From JBDSRX01 sp047445235 (GTDB taxonomy: Bacteria; Patescibacteriota; Dojkabacteria; J137): a stretch of 13,473 bases of DNA. This document shows, in pieces, positions 1 to 6,618 of this stretch. The stretch is from the NCBI GenBank assembly GCA_047445235.1, contig JBLGEO010000012.1, positions 1 through 13,473 of the forward strand, read 5' to 3'. The notes under the pieces are model-generated. The model saw only the letters and a list, made by a program, of their open reading frames with translations. It searched no databases and was not told the origin of the DNA. A program made the position numbers and the translations under genes. The first letter of the stretch is position 1; the number at the start of each line of letters is the position of its first letter.

Positions 1-46
1 GCAGTGACTCATTTATACTGCTAATTTAGTTATTAGAATTAAAACT

Positions 47-475
47 ATGCCTAGACGAATAACATTAGTACGACCTTCAGATATGTTCAGAGTAATGGAA
101 GATTCAATGTCTAATTTTATGAGTGACGTAGGAATCTCAGCGGATTTTCCATTAAGTGTTAATGTAAATATAAAAGAGCTTTCTGATAGATATGAAGTAA
201 CTGCAAAGGTCCCTGGCTTTAAGAAAGATGAAATTAATATTTCATTTCATGAGAACGCATTGGTTCTTGAAGGAAAGATAAATGAAGAAATGGAAAAGAA
301 GGATGGAGAATTCATTGTGCAAGAATATAAAGAAGGAAGTTTTAAAAGAATGATAAACCTTCCTGGTAAAGTTGATATGGATAAGGTAGATGCTAAGTTA
401 AACGAAGGAGTATTAACTTTAACACTGCCAAAGCTTCCAGAGGTACTACCTAAAAAGATTGAAATAAGTGATTAA
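47..475 (+). CDS. Hsp20 / alpha-crystallin family small heat-shock protein
   Basis: This is an ATP-independent cytoplasmic holdase that binds unfolding proteins and assembles into oligomers. The 142-aa product has a short N-terminal arm (about residues 1-36), an alpha-crystallin domain (about 37-130) and a short tail. The family signature AKLNEGVLTLTLPK is at 116-129, and the tail holds the I-x-I anchor as IEI at 138-140. The length matches bacterial Hsp20. The ATG at 47 is used; Met13, Met17 and Met21 are possible but would shorten the oligomerising arm. No Shine-Dalgarno is visible. A -10-like TATACT at 14-19 would give a short leader, but the -35 lies at or beyond the window edge. The gene ends in a bidirectional terminator shared with the convergent gene. 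The family call is confident; the substrates are unknown. Confidence 0.95.
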   Translation: MPRRITLVRPSDMFRVMEDSMSNFMSDVGISADFPLSVNVNIKELSDRYEVTAKVPGFKKDEINISFHENALVLEGKINEEMEKKDGEFIVQEYKEGSFKRMINLPGKVDMDKVDAKLNEGVLTLTLPKLPEVLPKKIEISD

Positions 476-500
476 AAAGGCCCGAAAGGGACTATTTTTA
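474..500. terminator. Bidirectional intrinsic terminator between convergent genes
   Basis: A CCC-GAAA-GGG core (481-490) is extended outward by imperfect A/T pairing, with an A-run on the left (474-478) and a T-run on the right (495-499). Read from either strand the hairpin is followed by a U-rich tract. It can therefore end both the Hsp20 transcript (+) and the transcript of the 158-aa gene (-). The stem has mismatches, so its strength is uncertain. Confidence 0.6.
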
Positions 501-520
501 TTACATCACAGAAGATTAAT

Positions 521-997
521 TTACTGTTCAGTCTCTGTACTTCTACTACCTGACAGTTCAATTCCCACTTTTAAAGTTGTATCTAGTGCCTGAATCTTTA
601 ATAGTAAGCTTAGATAAGCTTTAAGCAATTCACTATCGTCATGCTTTATCCATTTCTTTAATACCTCTAGATCCTCAACAATATTTATTCCAGATCCCTC
701 TAACTTATTAAGCACTTCCTCAACACTATCTCTATTTAAGACTGAGCCACGATACTTAGCATATTTTACTAGTTTACCCACACCTTCCATATATAGTAGA
801 AAGTATGCACCTCTATATGAAATTACTTGAGAAGTATCATTCACAATATTTGCAGAGGTATTTACATCTGGTAAGCCAGGTAAATACATTGGGAAACTTC
901 TATAAATAGCAGTAGCCTCTGCAGTTAATCTTGGCAGTGTAATTCGGGACAGAGCTGTAAATTGTTCGGAAACAAGTGTTTTAAAATTTCGAAACAT
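521..997 (-). CDS. Hypothetical protein, 158 aa, downstream of pyrG
   Basis: I do not recognise this protein. It is a soluble-looking, mostly helical 158-aa protein with no signal peptide, no clear membrane segment and no cysteine or histidine metal motif. The middle (about residues 55-80) is rich in Tyr and Gly, the second half is charged and helical, and the tail is polar (Ser/Thr/Glu/Gln). It starts at the ATG at 997, only 33 bases after the pyrG stop and on the same strand. It is therefore probably co-transcribed with pyrG as the last gene before the terminator near 475-500. No Shine-Dalgarno precedes it. Codon use resembles its neighbours. A role linked to nucleotide metabolism cannot be claimed from position alone. 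Confidence 0.7.
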   Translation of the reverse strand: MFRNFKTLVSEQFTALSRITLPRLTAEATAIYRSFPMYLPGLPDVNTSANIVNDTSQVISYRGAYFLLYMEGVGKLVKYAKYRGSVLNRDSVEEVLNKLEGSGINIVEDLEVLKKWIKHDDSELLKAYLSLLLKIQALDTTLKVGIELSGSRSTETEQ

Positions 998-1030
998 ATA
1001 TGCTTGGAATATTAGTCTAGAAGTATACCA

Positions 1031-2704
1031 CTAAACTGTCTTAGCTTTTTTTTCCTTCTCTGAAGCTTTTAAAAATTCTACAAACATTGGGTGTGGTTGT
1101 AGCGGCCTAGATTTATACTCTGGATGTGCTTGAGTAGCTATAAAGAAAGGATGTACATTTCTAGGAAGCTCTACCATCTCGACAAAGAAATCATCTGGAG
1201 AAGTTCCAGAGAATATCATGCCTGCCTTTTCTAAATCTTTTCTAAACTTATTATTAAATTCAAATCTATGTCTATGTCTCTCTTGAACTGTAACTGTATT
1301 TTTTGTTTTCTTTAACTCCATGTGTTTTGTAAAGATATCGTATGCAAGCGTACCTTCTTTTAAGACACAAGGGTATGTTCCTAATCTCATGGAAGTACCT
1401 ACACCTTTTATTGTCTGATATTTAGCATCAAATGGAATGCTATAAACTACATTATGTTTAGTTTTAGGATCAACTTCTTCTGTATTTGCATCTTCCCAAC
1501 CTAAAATATTTCTTGCATACTCTACACATGCTAATTGCATTCCATAACAAAGACCTAAATATGGTATTTTATTCTCTCTAGCATATTTAATAGCTCTTAT
1601 CTTTCCTTCAACACCTCTATTTCCCCATCCAATTGGTACTATAATTCCATCCAAGTCTTTTAACAATTCAGTTACATTTTCCTCGTGTTCTAAACCTTCT
1701 GCATTAATAAACAAAATATCTGCACCTATATCTGTACCCCAACTAGCATGTTTTAATGCATGCGCTAGAGAATTATAAGAGTCTGGGAGCTGGAAGTTAC
1801 CTGTCGCTATATATTTGCTAATTACACCTATCTTTACTCTGTTTTTTCTTTCTGTTTGAATTACTTTTACTAATTTATTCCAACTCTTGATATCAAGTTT
1901 CTTTGCCTTCAAGCCCAAAAGTTTTAACATATTTATGTCAAACTTCTGTTTCTCAAAACTTAATGGAAGTTCGTAAATACTTTTTAAGTTAGTATTCATC
2001 ACAACTCTTTCTGGACTGATGTTACATTGAATCGCAACTTTAGATAATCTTAATGAATCTATTTCTTGACTACATCTTAAAACCAAAAAATCTGGTTGTA
2101 TACCAGCCATGTTAAGAAACCTCATTGAAAGTTGAGTTGGTTTTGTTTTTGGTTCTCCTAAGTGTGAAGGTATTGGAACATAAGTCAAATGGATATGTAT
2201 ACAATCATCAGGCATAGCAAGTTTCATCATTCTTGCTGCTTCGTAATTATAAATATTTTGATATTCTCCAGCCGTTCCTCCAAGCTCAACTAAACATATA
2301 TCGTAGCCGTGACCGGCATTCTTTATTCTTGTAATAAGCTCGTTAGGAATTGTTGGAATAGCATCTACTGTTTTACCTCCAAAACCCATAGACCTTTCTC
2401 TGTTTATAATATCCAAATAGATCTGTCCCATTGTGACAAAATTTTTTCTTCCAACTTCAACTCCAAGGTATCTTTCGTAAGTACCTAAATCCATATCTGA
2501 TTCAAGTCCATCTGCACATAAAAAGGGGTCCCCATGTTCTATGGGGTTAATGGTTCCAGAGTCAACATTTAGATAGGTTTCGCATTTAATTGCGGTTACT
2601 TTATATCCCCGAGACTTAAGGAGGAGACCAATTGAGGCTGCTGTAACTCCCTTGCCTATGCCCGAGATTACACCGCCAGAAATGAAAATATACTTAGTCT
2701 CCAT
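1031..2704 (-). CDS. pyrG: CTP synthase (divergent form)
   Basis: The enzyme makes CTP from UTP using ATP and glutamine. The 557-aa protein has the full two-domain layout: an amidoligase domain (about 1-270) and a class I glutaminase domain (about 290-550). Visible sites include a P-loop at about 10-20 (SGGVISGIGKG), D72 and E140 in the Mg-binding positions of the E. coli enzyme, KTKPTQ at 186-191, the glutaminase nucleophile C386 (GLCYGMQ), ERHRHR at 475-480, and H527/E529 in the HPE motif. Several normally invariant stretches differ: K-C-E-T-Y-L-N-V-D-S-G-T replaces the usual KxDPYxNVDPGT, GDPFLCADG replaces GEVFVxxDG, PIGWG (357-361) replaces PGGFG, and CYG replaces CLG. The catalytic residues remain, so it is probably active. 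The gene is transcribed divergently from the CobW-type GTPase gene. Confidence 0.95.
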   Translation of the reverse strand: METKYIFISGGVISGIGKGVTAASIGLLLKSRGYKVTAIKCETYLNVDSGTINPIEHGDPFLCADGLESDMDLGTYERYLGVEVGRKNFVTMGQIYLDIINRERSMGFGGKTVDAIPTIPNELITRIKNAGHGYDICLVELGGTAGEYQNIYNYEAARMMKLAMPDDCIHIHLTYVPIPSHLGEPKTKPTQLSMRFLNMAGIQPDFLVLRCSQEIDSLRLSKVAIQCNISPERVVMNTNLKSIYELPLSFEKQKFDINMLKLLGLKAKKLDIKSWNKLVKVIQTERKNRVKIGVISKYIATGNFQLPDSYNSLAHALKHASWGTDIGADILFINAEGLEHEENVTELLKDLDGIIVPIGWGNRGVEGKIRAIKYARENKIPYLGLCYGMQLACVEYARNILGWEDANTEEVDPKTKHNVVYSIPFDAKYQTIKGVGTSMRLGTYPCVLKEGTLAYDIFTKHMELKKTKNTVTVQERHRHRFEFNNKFRKDLEKAGMIFSGTSPDDFFVEMVELPRNVHPFFIATQAHPEYKSRPLQPHPMFVEFLKASEKEKKAKTV

Positions 2705-2767
2705 AGTGAAAAATTACCAAATGTTTTTAGTTTAATCAATTTGAATTTTGACTGCAAGGGAATTTTT

Positions 2768-2796
2768 ATTATAAGTTAGGTTAATTTAAGTGAAAA
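2768..2796 (-). promoter_or_regulatory. Candidate pyrG promoter
   Basis: On the minus strand a perfect -10 TATAAT (2773-2768) lies 17 bases from a weak -35 TTTTCA (2796-2791). This would give a leader of about 55-60 nt before the pyrG ATG at 2704. It overlaps the upstream part of the plus-strand GTPase promoter, so the two divergent promoters could interfere with each other. The -35 match is only 4 of 6. Confidence 0.45.
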
Positions 2797-2806
2797 ATAA
2801 GTAGTG

Positions 2807-2812
2807 TATAAT
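2807..2812 (+). promoter_or_regulatory. -10 element of the CobW-type GTPase gene
   Basis: A perfect TATAAT lies 41 bases before the ATG at 2853. No convincing -35 hexamer sits 16-18 bases upstream. The initiation point would fall inside the first of two tandem palindromes (2814-2843), which suits repression by a DNA-binding regulator. Confidence 0.5.
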
Positions 2813-2813
2813 A

Positions 2814-2843
2814 GTAAAGTTTTTACAATAGTAAAATTTTTAC
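2814..2843. promoter_or_regulatory. Tandem palindromic operator-like sites (two GTAAA-N3-TTTAC)
   Basis: Two 13-bp inverted repeats occur in tandem: GTAAAGTTTTTAC (2814-2826) and GTAAAATTTTTAC (2831-2843). They are spaced 17 bp start to start, and the whole unit repeats as AGTAAARTTTTTACAAT. They lie immediately downstream of the TATAAT, where a bound repressor would block transcription. Arms around one central base (6-1-6) resemble Fur/Zur-family operators, and a Fur-family gene lies in this window. The assignment to that regulator is inference. Confidence 0.6.
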
Positions 2844-2852
2844 AATATAAAT

Positions 2853-3890
2853 ATGTCTAGGATTCCAATAACATTAATAACCGGGTTTTTGGGTGCAGGT
2901 AAAACCACTCTTCTTAACCAAATTATTGAAAATAATAAAGACTTAAAGCTTGGTGTAATTTTAAACGAGTTTGGAGATGTTTCTCTTGAGAGTCAGTTTT
3001 TAGTACCTACTGAAGATGAGGTTGTAGAACTTAGTAATGGATGTGTATGTTGTGTTGCAAGAGGAGATTTAATTTCAGCTTTTGCTAAAGTAATGAAAGC
3101 CAATCCAGATACTAATTATATAGTATTAGAAGCTTCTGGGCTTTCAGACCCATTAGCTCTTGGATTAACTTTTTATAACCCTAGTATAGAAAAGGATTTT
3201 AAATTAGATGCTGTAATCTGTGTTGTAGATGCAGTTAACTTCGAAGATCAATTTGATAATTATGATATTGTTAGGATTCAGGTATCAACTTCAAATATTG
3301 TTTTAATCTCAAAAGTAAAAGATGCTAAGGCAGAGAAAATACAACAGCTTAAGAATTTAATACATGATTTAAATCCAAAGGCACTTGTTTACGAAATTGA
3401 TAGTTCATTAGATATAGATATTCTTTTAGATAAGTCTATGGGTGATTTAAAAACTCTTGAAGAATTTGAAAAAGTTGTAGGAGAACAAGGACATGAATCT
3501 CACGAAGGACATGAGCATGGAGATGAAATTGAACATCATCATGAAGAAGTTGATGAAATATTTTTTAAAACAGATAACTCAATTGACTATTATCAATTCG
3601 AAGATGTTTTAAGAAAATTACCTAAAGAGGTTGTAAGAGCAAAAGGATTTATAAATTTTGCAAACGCACCTCTCAAAAATAAGAAATATCTTCTTCAGTT
3701 CGTTTTATCTAGAAAAGATTATACATATTTAGATTGGAATAAAGATGAGGTTAAAACCTCCGCTTTACTCATTTTAGGAAAAAATTTAGATAAGAAAGCA
3801 ATTTTAGAGTCTCTAAAATCTACAGAATTTAAAAAGAAGGGACTATTAGGGATTATTAAAGACAGGGTTAAACACGAACTAAATACTTAG
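2853..3890 (+). CDS. COG0523 / CobW-family G3E GTPase (metallochaperone-like)
   Basis: G3E GTPases of this family deliver metals: Zn for ZagA/ZNG1-type members, Co for CobW. The 345-aa protein has Walker A GFLGAGKT (11-18), the family metal site GCVCC (63-67), ESGL-type switch EASGLSDP (93-100), CVVDA as Walker B (123-127), a His/Glu-rich linker (213-233) and a C-terminal CobW_C-like domain (about 237-325). One oddity is the guanine-recognition motif. NKxD or SKxD is expected, but the sequence reads S-K-V-K-D at 153-157, so Lys stands where Asp is usual unless the loop is shifted. The ATG at 2853 starts just before the P-loop, as expected. The 3' end overlaps the convergent 669-aa gene by 4 bp. 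The Fur/Zur-like regulator and ZIP transporter further along support a Zn or Co role. Which metal it handles cannot be told from sequence. Confidence 0.9.
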   Translation: MSRIPITLITGFLGAGKTTLLNQIIENNKDLKLGVILNEFGDVSLESQFLVPTEDEVVELSNGCVCCVARGDLISAFAKVMKANPDTNYIVLEASGLSDPLALGLTFYNPSIEKDFKLDAVICVVDAVNFEDQFDNYDIVRIQVSTSNIVLISKVKDAKAEKIQQLKNLIHDLNPKALVYEIDSSLDIDILLDKSMGDLKTLEEFEKVVGEQGHESHEGHEHGDEIEHHHEEVDEIFFKTDNSIDYYQFEDVLRKLPKEVVRAKGFINFANAPLKNKKYLLQFVLSRKDYTYLDWNKDEVKTSALLILGKNLDKKAILESLKSTEFKKKGLLGIIKDRVKHELNT

Positions 3891-5896
3891 CTTTCTATAT
3901 AAGAATTCTCTTCGTCTAGTGTTCCAAAACTTAATACATTCAAGAAACCTGTGAATGCACCAGCAATCTTACCTCCAATACCTGGATCAATTGGTTGATT
4001 ACTATCCTGTGTAAGCCTTCTTTCTAACTCTTCTTTTGCTCGAGCTTCTCGTTCAGCAATTATTGTATTGAGCTGTTTTATTGCAGCCTTACCTTCTCTT
4101 TTATTTCCATTATAAATTGCATCATATTGCATTGCTCGTGGTGTTTCGCACTCAGGACATTTCTCATTACAAGTATCAAATTGCTTCTGACAAACCAAAC
4201 ATCTAACCATATTTATTTTCTTACCATCTACTACCATTTCTGTAATTTCACTTTTAAAACCATTTCGTTCAATTGCTTTAGTGCTTAAGACAGTACCGTT
4301 ATCATATTTCGATAGATTTTGAGAGATTTCGCCCTTGCTTTCAGTTTGTATTTTTGTTTCAAATTGCACACAATCACCGCCATCTGATTTTGTTTCAAGT
4401 TCGATTGCTTTATCACCTACAATATCTTGGACAGCAAATTCTAAGCTCTGTCCATCCATTACTCTTTGTAAAACTTGTGATTGAACTTCTGATAGTTCTT
4501 CCTCATCTAAGTTAGATTTGATATCTTCCTTGTCTTTAAGGTAAAGATCAATTGCTCTAATAGTATCTTCGTAGTTCTTTACAAACATTGCTCTTTTTGT
4601 TGGATTGGCTATTATTTGCGGTAAATCTTTTATTACCTTAACTACAAACGGTTTAAAACTTTTCATAAGGTCGTCAATGATTGGATTTAGTACTGAATCG
4701 TTATTTCGTATATTATCAAGACCAATCCTATTTATCGTTGGATGAGTATTTATTGCGTCATCTAGACTTAAATTCGAAGTAATAAGAGTTGAAAGAATAG
4801 TATTCTCTATTTGGTTTCCACTTGTTGGATAGGAAATAACCTCTTCTGCTTTACCTTTAAACCTATCAATTGAATCTTCTACCTCCAATCTATTGTAAGG
4901 AATAGAAAAGATATGTACTTTAACTCCTCCATCCGTAGCCTCATAAATTCTATACATTAAATTATGTTGAACATTAGAATAAATAGGCGGGCTATTCTCA
5001 ATTATTAACCTTGGTGATATTTCTGTCTTTGTAAGTTCGTCAATATGCTTTAATATATCTGGCTTATCATTGTACAGTTTTCGGATATCTTCAATAATCT
5101 TTAATGTTCCAGGATTGTTTCTAAAATTAATAAGAAGTACTACTACTAGATTAAATAACTCGGTATCTTCTCTTTCGTTTGCAATTTGATTTTTACATCT
5201 TATTGCTGAGTAAATTAAGTATTTAATTTTCTCAAAATCAAGTTCGTAACCAAATTCTACTTTTCTAAAACCATTCTCATTTATTAATGCTTTCAATTTA
5301 TCCAGATCAGCATTATTAAACTTCTGGGAAACTCCTTCAAGAAATGTCTCTGCAAGTTTAATATTTTCACCTAAAAATGTAGAAATATTATCTGTAAGCA
5401 TATATTGAATTTCGGAACTAATAGATCCAATTCCGTATTCGTCAAACTGCTCAGCATGTGTGCATATAAATTCCCAATTTGCAGCGATGAAGTTAATATT
5501 TTTTAAAATATTAATAATAATATTCTTAAGCTCATTGGATATTGACGTACCGTCAAGGTAAATATCGTTTTCGAGAAAACTAATTATATTCTCTAGATTG
5601 ACATCTTGTAGTAGTTTTATTATTTCACCATTTGGAATTTTGCTAATTTCTTTGGAAAGAAGAACTTGCAGTATTTTTTCTAACTGAACTCTAAAAAGAT
5701 CTTTATAAAGTGTTACAGTAGCCATTTTATGTTCTAAGATTTCTAGTTTTTCAGATTCTTCTACTAATAAAAGTCTTTGAACAAACTTAAAGTCATCAAG
5801 AACTTTAAGACATTTTCTCTCAAAGTTCTGATAATCAAAGGACTCGTTTGATGTAGATGGACCTACATCTATTGTATCACTGTAAATTGAATTCAA
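3887..5896 (-). CDS. Hypothetical protein, 669 aa, under a cobalamin riboswitch; zinc-ribbon-like C-terminus
   Basis: I do not recognise the family. The start is a TTG at 5896: no ATG, GTG or TTG lies between it and an upstream in-frame TAG near 5914, and the next Met is residue 58. No signal peptide is seen, and no Shine-Dalgarno. Residues 20-300 look almost wholly helical and rich in Leu, Ile, Asn and Glu. Residues 295-345 look like a beta-rich segment. Residues 450-500 are acidic and helical. A cysteine cluster C566-x2-C569, C576, C580-x2-C583 resembles a zinc ribbon. It is followed by a charged Ala/Glu/Arg helix (about 598-630) and a Gly-rich hydrophobic tail (about 638-660) that could touch a membrane or a partner. 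Its leader contains a cobalamin riboswitch aptamer, so expression probably responds to B12. The gene lies between a CobW-type GTPase and a Fur/ZIP pair, suggesting a metal or B12 context. No enzyme motif is visible, so no function is proposed. Confidence 0.85.
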   Translation of the reverse strand: MNSIYSDTIDVGPSTSNESFDYQNFERKCLKVLDDFKFVQRLLLVEESEKLEILEHKMATVTLYKDLFRVQLEKILQVLLSKEISKIPNGEIIKLLQDVNLENIISFLENDIYLDGTSISNELKNIIINILKNINFIAANWEFICTHAEQFDEYGIGSISSEIQYMLTDNISTFLGENIKLAETFLEGVSQKFNNADLDKLKALINENGFRKVEFGYELDFEKIKYLIYSAIRCKNQIANEREDTELFNLVVVLLINFRNNPGTLKIIEDIRKLYNDKPDILKHIDELTKTEISPRLIIENSPPIYSNVQHNLMYRIYEATDGGVKVHIFSIPYNRLEVEDSIDRFKGKAEEVISYPTSGNQIENTILSTLITSNLSLDDAINTHPTINRIGLDNIRNNDSVLNPIIDDLMKSFKPFVVKVIKDLPQIIANPTKRAMFVKNYEDTIRAIDLYLKDKEDIKSNLDEEELSEVQSQVLQRVMDGQSLEFAVQDIVGDKAIELETKSDGGDCVQFETKIQTESKGEISQNLSKYDNGTVLSTKAIERNGFKSEITEMVVDGKKINMVRCLVCQKQFDTCNEKCPECETPRAMQYDAIYNGNKREGKAAIKQLNTIIAEREARAKEELERRLTQDSNQPIDPGIGGKIAGAFTGFLNVLSFGTLDEENSYIES

Positions 5897-5912
5897 TTTA
5901 TAAATATATAAT

Positions 5913-5945
5913 GTCTATTGCTCGTAGACTCCAAAGTTGGCTTTG
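5913..5945 (-). promoter_or_regulatory. Candidate riboswitch expression platform (two hairpins)
   Basis: Between aptamer and start codon are two small hairpins on the minus strand: CAAAG-CCAA-CTTTG (5945-5932) and GTCTA-N7-TAGAC (5929-5913). The second is followed by an AU-rich but not U-only tract up to the TTG start, so translational control or a weak terminator are both possible. A typical L5-L13 kissing complement is not obvious; only AATA (5919-5916) complements the short L5 TATT. Confidence 0.4.
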
Positions 5946-5950
5946 AAGAC

Positions 5951-6048
5951 ACAGATTGGTGCTCTGACTTATCCATAAAGGAATCACAGTTGCGGCACAG
6001 TGGAGGAATACCTCTCTTTCCCAATTTCTAGAAAAACTAGAATGCTGT
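5951..6048 (-). promoter_or_regulatory. Cobalamin (B12) riboswitch aptamer
   Basis: Read on the minus strand, the conserved landmarks occur in the right order and spacing. GGGAA (6022-6018) is followed 22 bases later by the B12-box core CCGCAACTGT (5995-5986), preceded by CTG. After a short linker come AAGTCAG (5970-5964) and ACC (5960-5958). Pairings agree: P2 ATTGG (6025-6021) with CCAAT (5959-5955); P1 ACAG (6048-6045) with CTGT (5954-5951); a P5-like hairpin GAGG-TATT-CCTC (6014-6003). An extra hairpin TTCTAG-N5-CTAGAA (6042-6026) sits between P1 and P2. The region between the B12 box and AAGTCAG is short, so this is a compact form. About 54 bases separate it from the TTG start of the 669-aa gene. 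Confidence 0.85.
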
Positions 6049-6055
6049 AACTAAC

Positions 6056-6084
6056 AGTTTAGAAAATTGTGCTTAGTAAATCAA
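6056..6084 (-). promoter_or_regulatory. Candidate promoter for the riboswitch transcript
   Basis: On the minus strand TTGATT (6084-6079) and TAAACT (6061-6056) are separated by exactly 17 bases. Each matches consensus at 4 of 6 positions. The predicted initiation point, around 6050-6048, coincides with the 5' base of riboswitch helix P1. That agreement supports the assignment despite the weak hexamers. Confidence 0.4.
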
Positions 6085-6089
6085 GTAAC

Positions 6090-6103
6090 TACAATATATT
6101 GTA
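6090..6103. repeat. 14-bp perfect palindrome in the divergent intergenic region
   Basis: TACAATATATTGTA is a perfect 14-bp palindrome. It lies just upstream of the candidate riboswitch promoter and about 80 bp upstream of the fur-like promoter. It could be a regulator site, or a chance product of AT richness. Nothing assigns it to a particular protein. Confidence 0.35.
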
Positions 6104-6180
6104 TTTTATATTTGGAAATATGATTTCAGTTAGTTGTTCCACACAATTGAAAATAACTATAAGTTAAATTAATAAATTAC

Positions 6181-6210
6181 TTGACTTTGCGACTTAGTTG
6201 CATTTATAAT
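6181..6210 (+). promoter_or_regulatory. Promoter of the Fur-family regulator with an internal 7-1-7 operator-like repeat
   Basis: The -35 TTGACT (6181-6186) and a perfect -10 TATAAT (6205-6210) are 18 bases apart, with the ATG 20 bases beyond. Between them lies TGCGACT-T-AGTTGCA (6188-6202), an inverted repeat with 7-base arms around one base, matching at 6 of 7 arm positions. That geometry is typical of Fur-family boxes. Its place between -35 and -10 suggests autoregulation. Confidence 0.7.
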
Positions 6211-6229
6211 TTCTCAACTTTCAAACAAT

Positions 6230-6577
6230 ATGAAAAACTCAAAAAAAAGAAATAAAATTTTAGAACTTTTTTCAAAAGGATATTTATTAACGGCTAGTGA
6301 AGTTGTTGAAAAAGTTAATAATGTTGATAGAGCCACAATTTATAGAAATTTAACTAGATTTGTGGAACAAGGTCTTCTTAGAGAAGTAAATGTTAGAAAA
6401 GGAATTTCTAGTTACGAACTTAACACTGATCATCATCAACACTTTATATGTAGCAATTGTGAAAAGGTAGTTCCAGTTGAAGTTGATGCAAGTATTTTAA
6501 AAGAAATTATTCCAAATGGAGTGAAATTGGAAGACTTCGAACTTAACTTGAGGGGTAAATGTGAAGATTGTAAGTAA
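6230..6577 (+). CDS. Fur/Zur-family metal-responsive transcriptional regulator
   Basis: Fur-family proteins are dimeric winged-helix repressors that sense Fe, Zn, Mn, Ni or peroxide. The 115-aa product is short for the family (usually 130-150) but complete. The DNA-binding domain occupies about residues 5-63, with the recognition-helix motif DRATIYRNL at 33-41. The metal and dimer part has DHHQHFICSNC (67-77) and a terminal C-E-D-C (111-114). The two CxxC pairs form the usual structural zinc site; the HHQH (68-71) supplies regulatory ligands. The promoter carries a Fur-type inverted repeat, so it is probably autoregulated. The downstream ZIP transporter is 41 bases away on the same strand. 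Together with the CobW-type GTPase this favours a Zur-like (zinc) role, but the sensed metal is not decided by the sequence. Confidence 0.9.
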   Translation: MKNSKKRNKILELFSKGYLLTASEVVEKVNNVDRATIYRNLTRFVEQGLLREVNVRKGISSYELNTDHHQHFICSNCEKVVPVEVDASILKEIIPNGVKLEDFELNLRGKCEDCK

Positions 6578-6618
6578 ATAAATCTTGATTAAGTAATAAT
6601 ATTTATTAGTTGATTATA

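Noticed and set aside
5913..5929. A 5-bp stem with a 7-base loop resembling a tRNA anticodon arm.
   Set aside because: No D-arm, T-arm or acceptor pairing is present; it lies in the riboswitch expression platform.
6594..6608. AT-only inverted repeat TAATAA-N3-TTATTA before the ZIP gene as a third Fur-type box.
   Set aside because: It is pure A/T in an AT-rich gap and does not fit the G-Y-R-A-N5-T-Y-R-C pattern of the better sites, so it may be chance.
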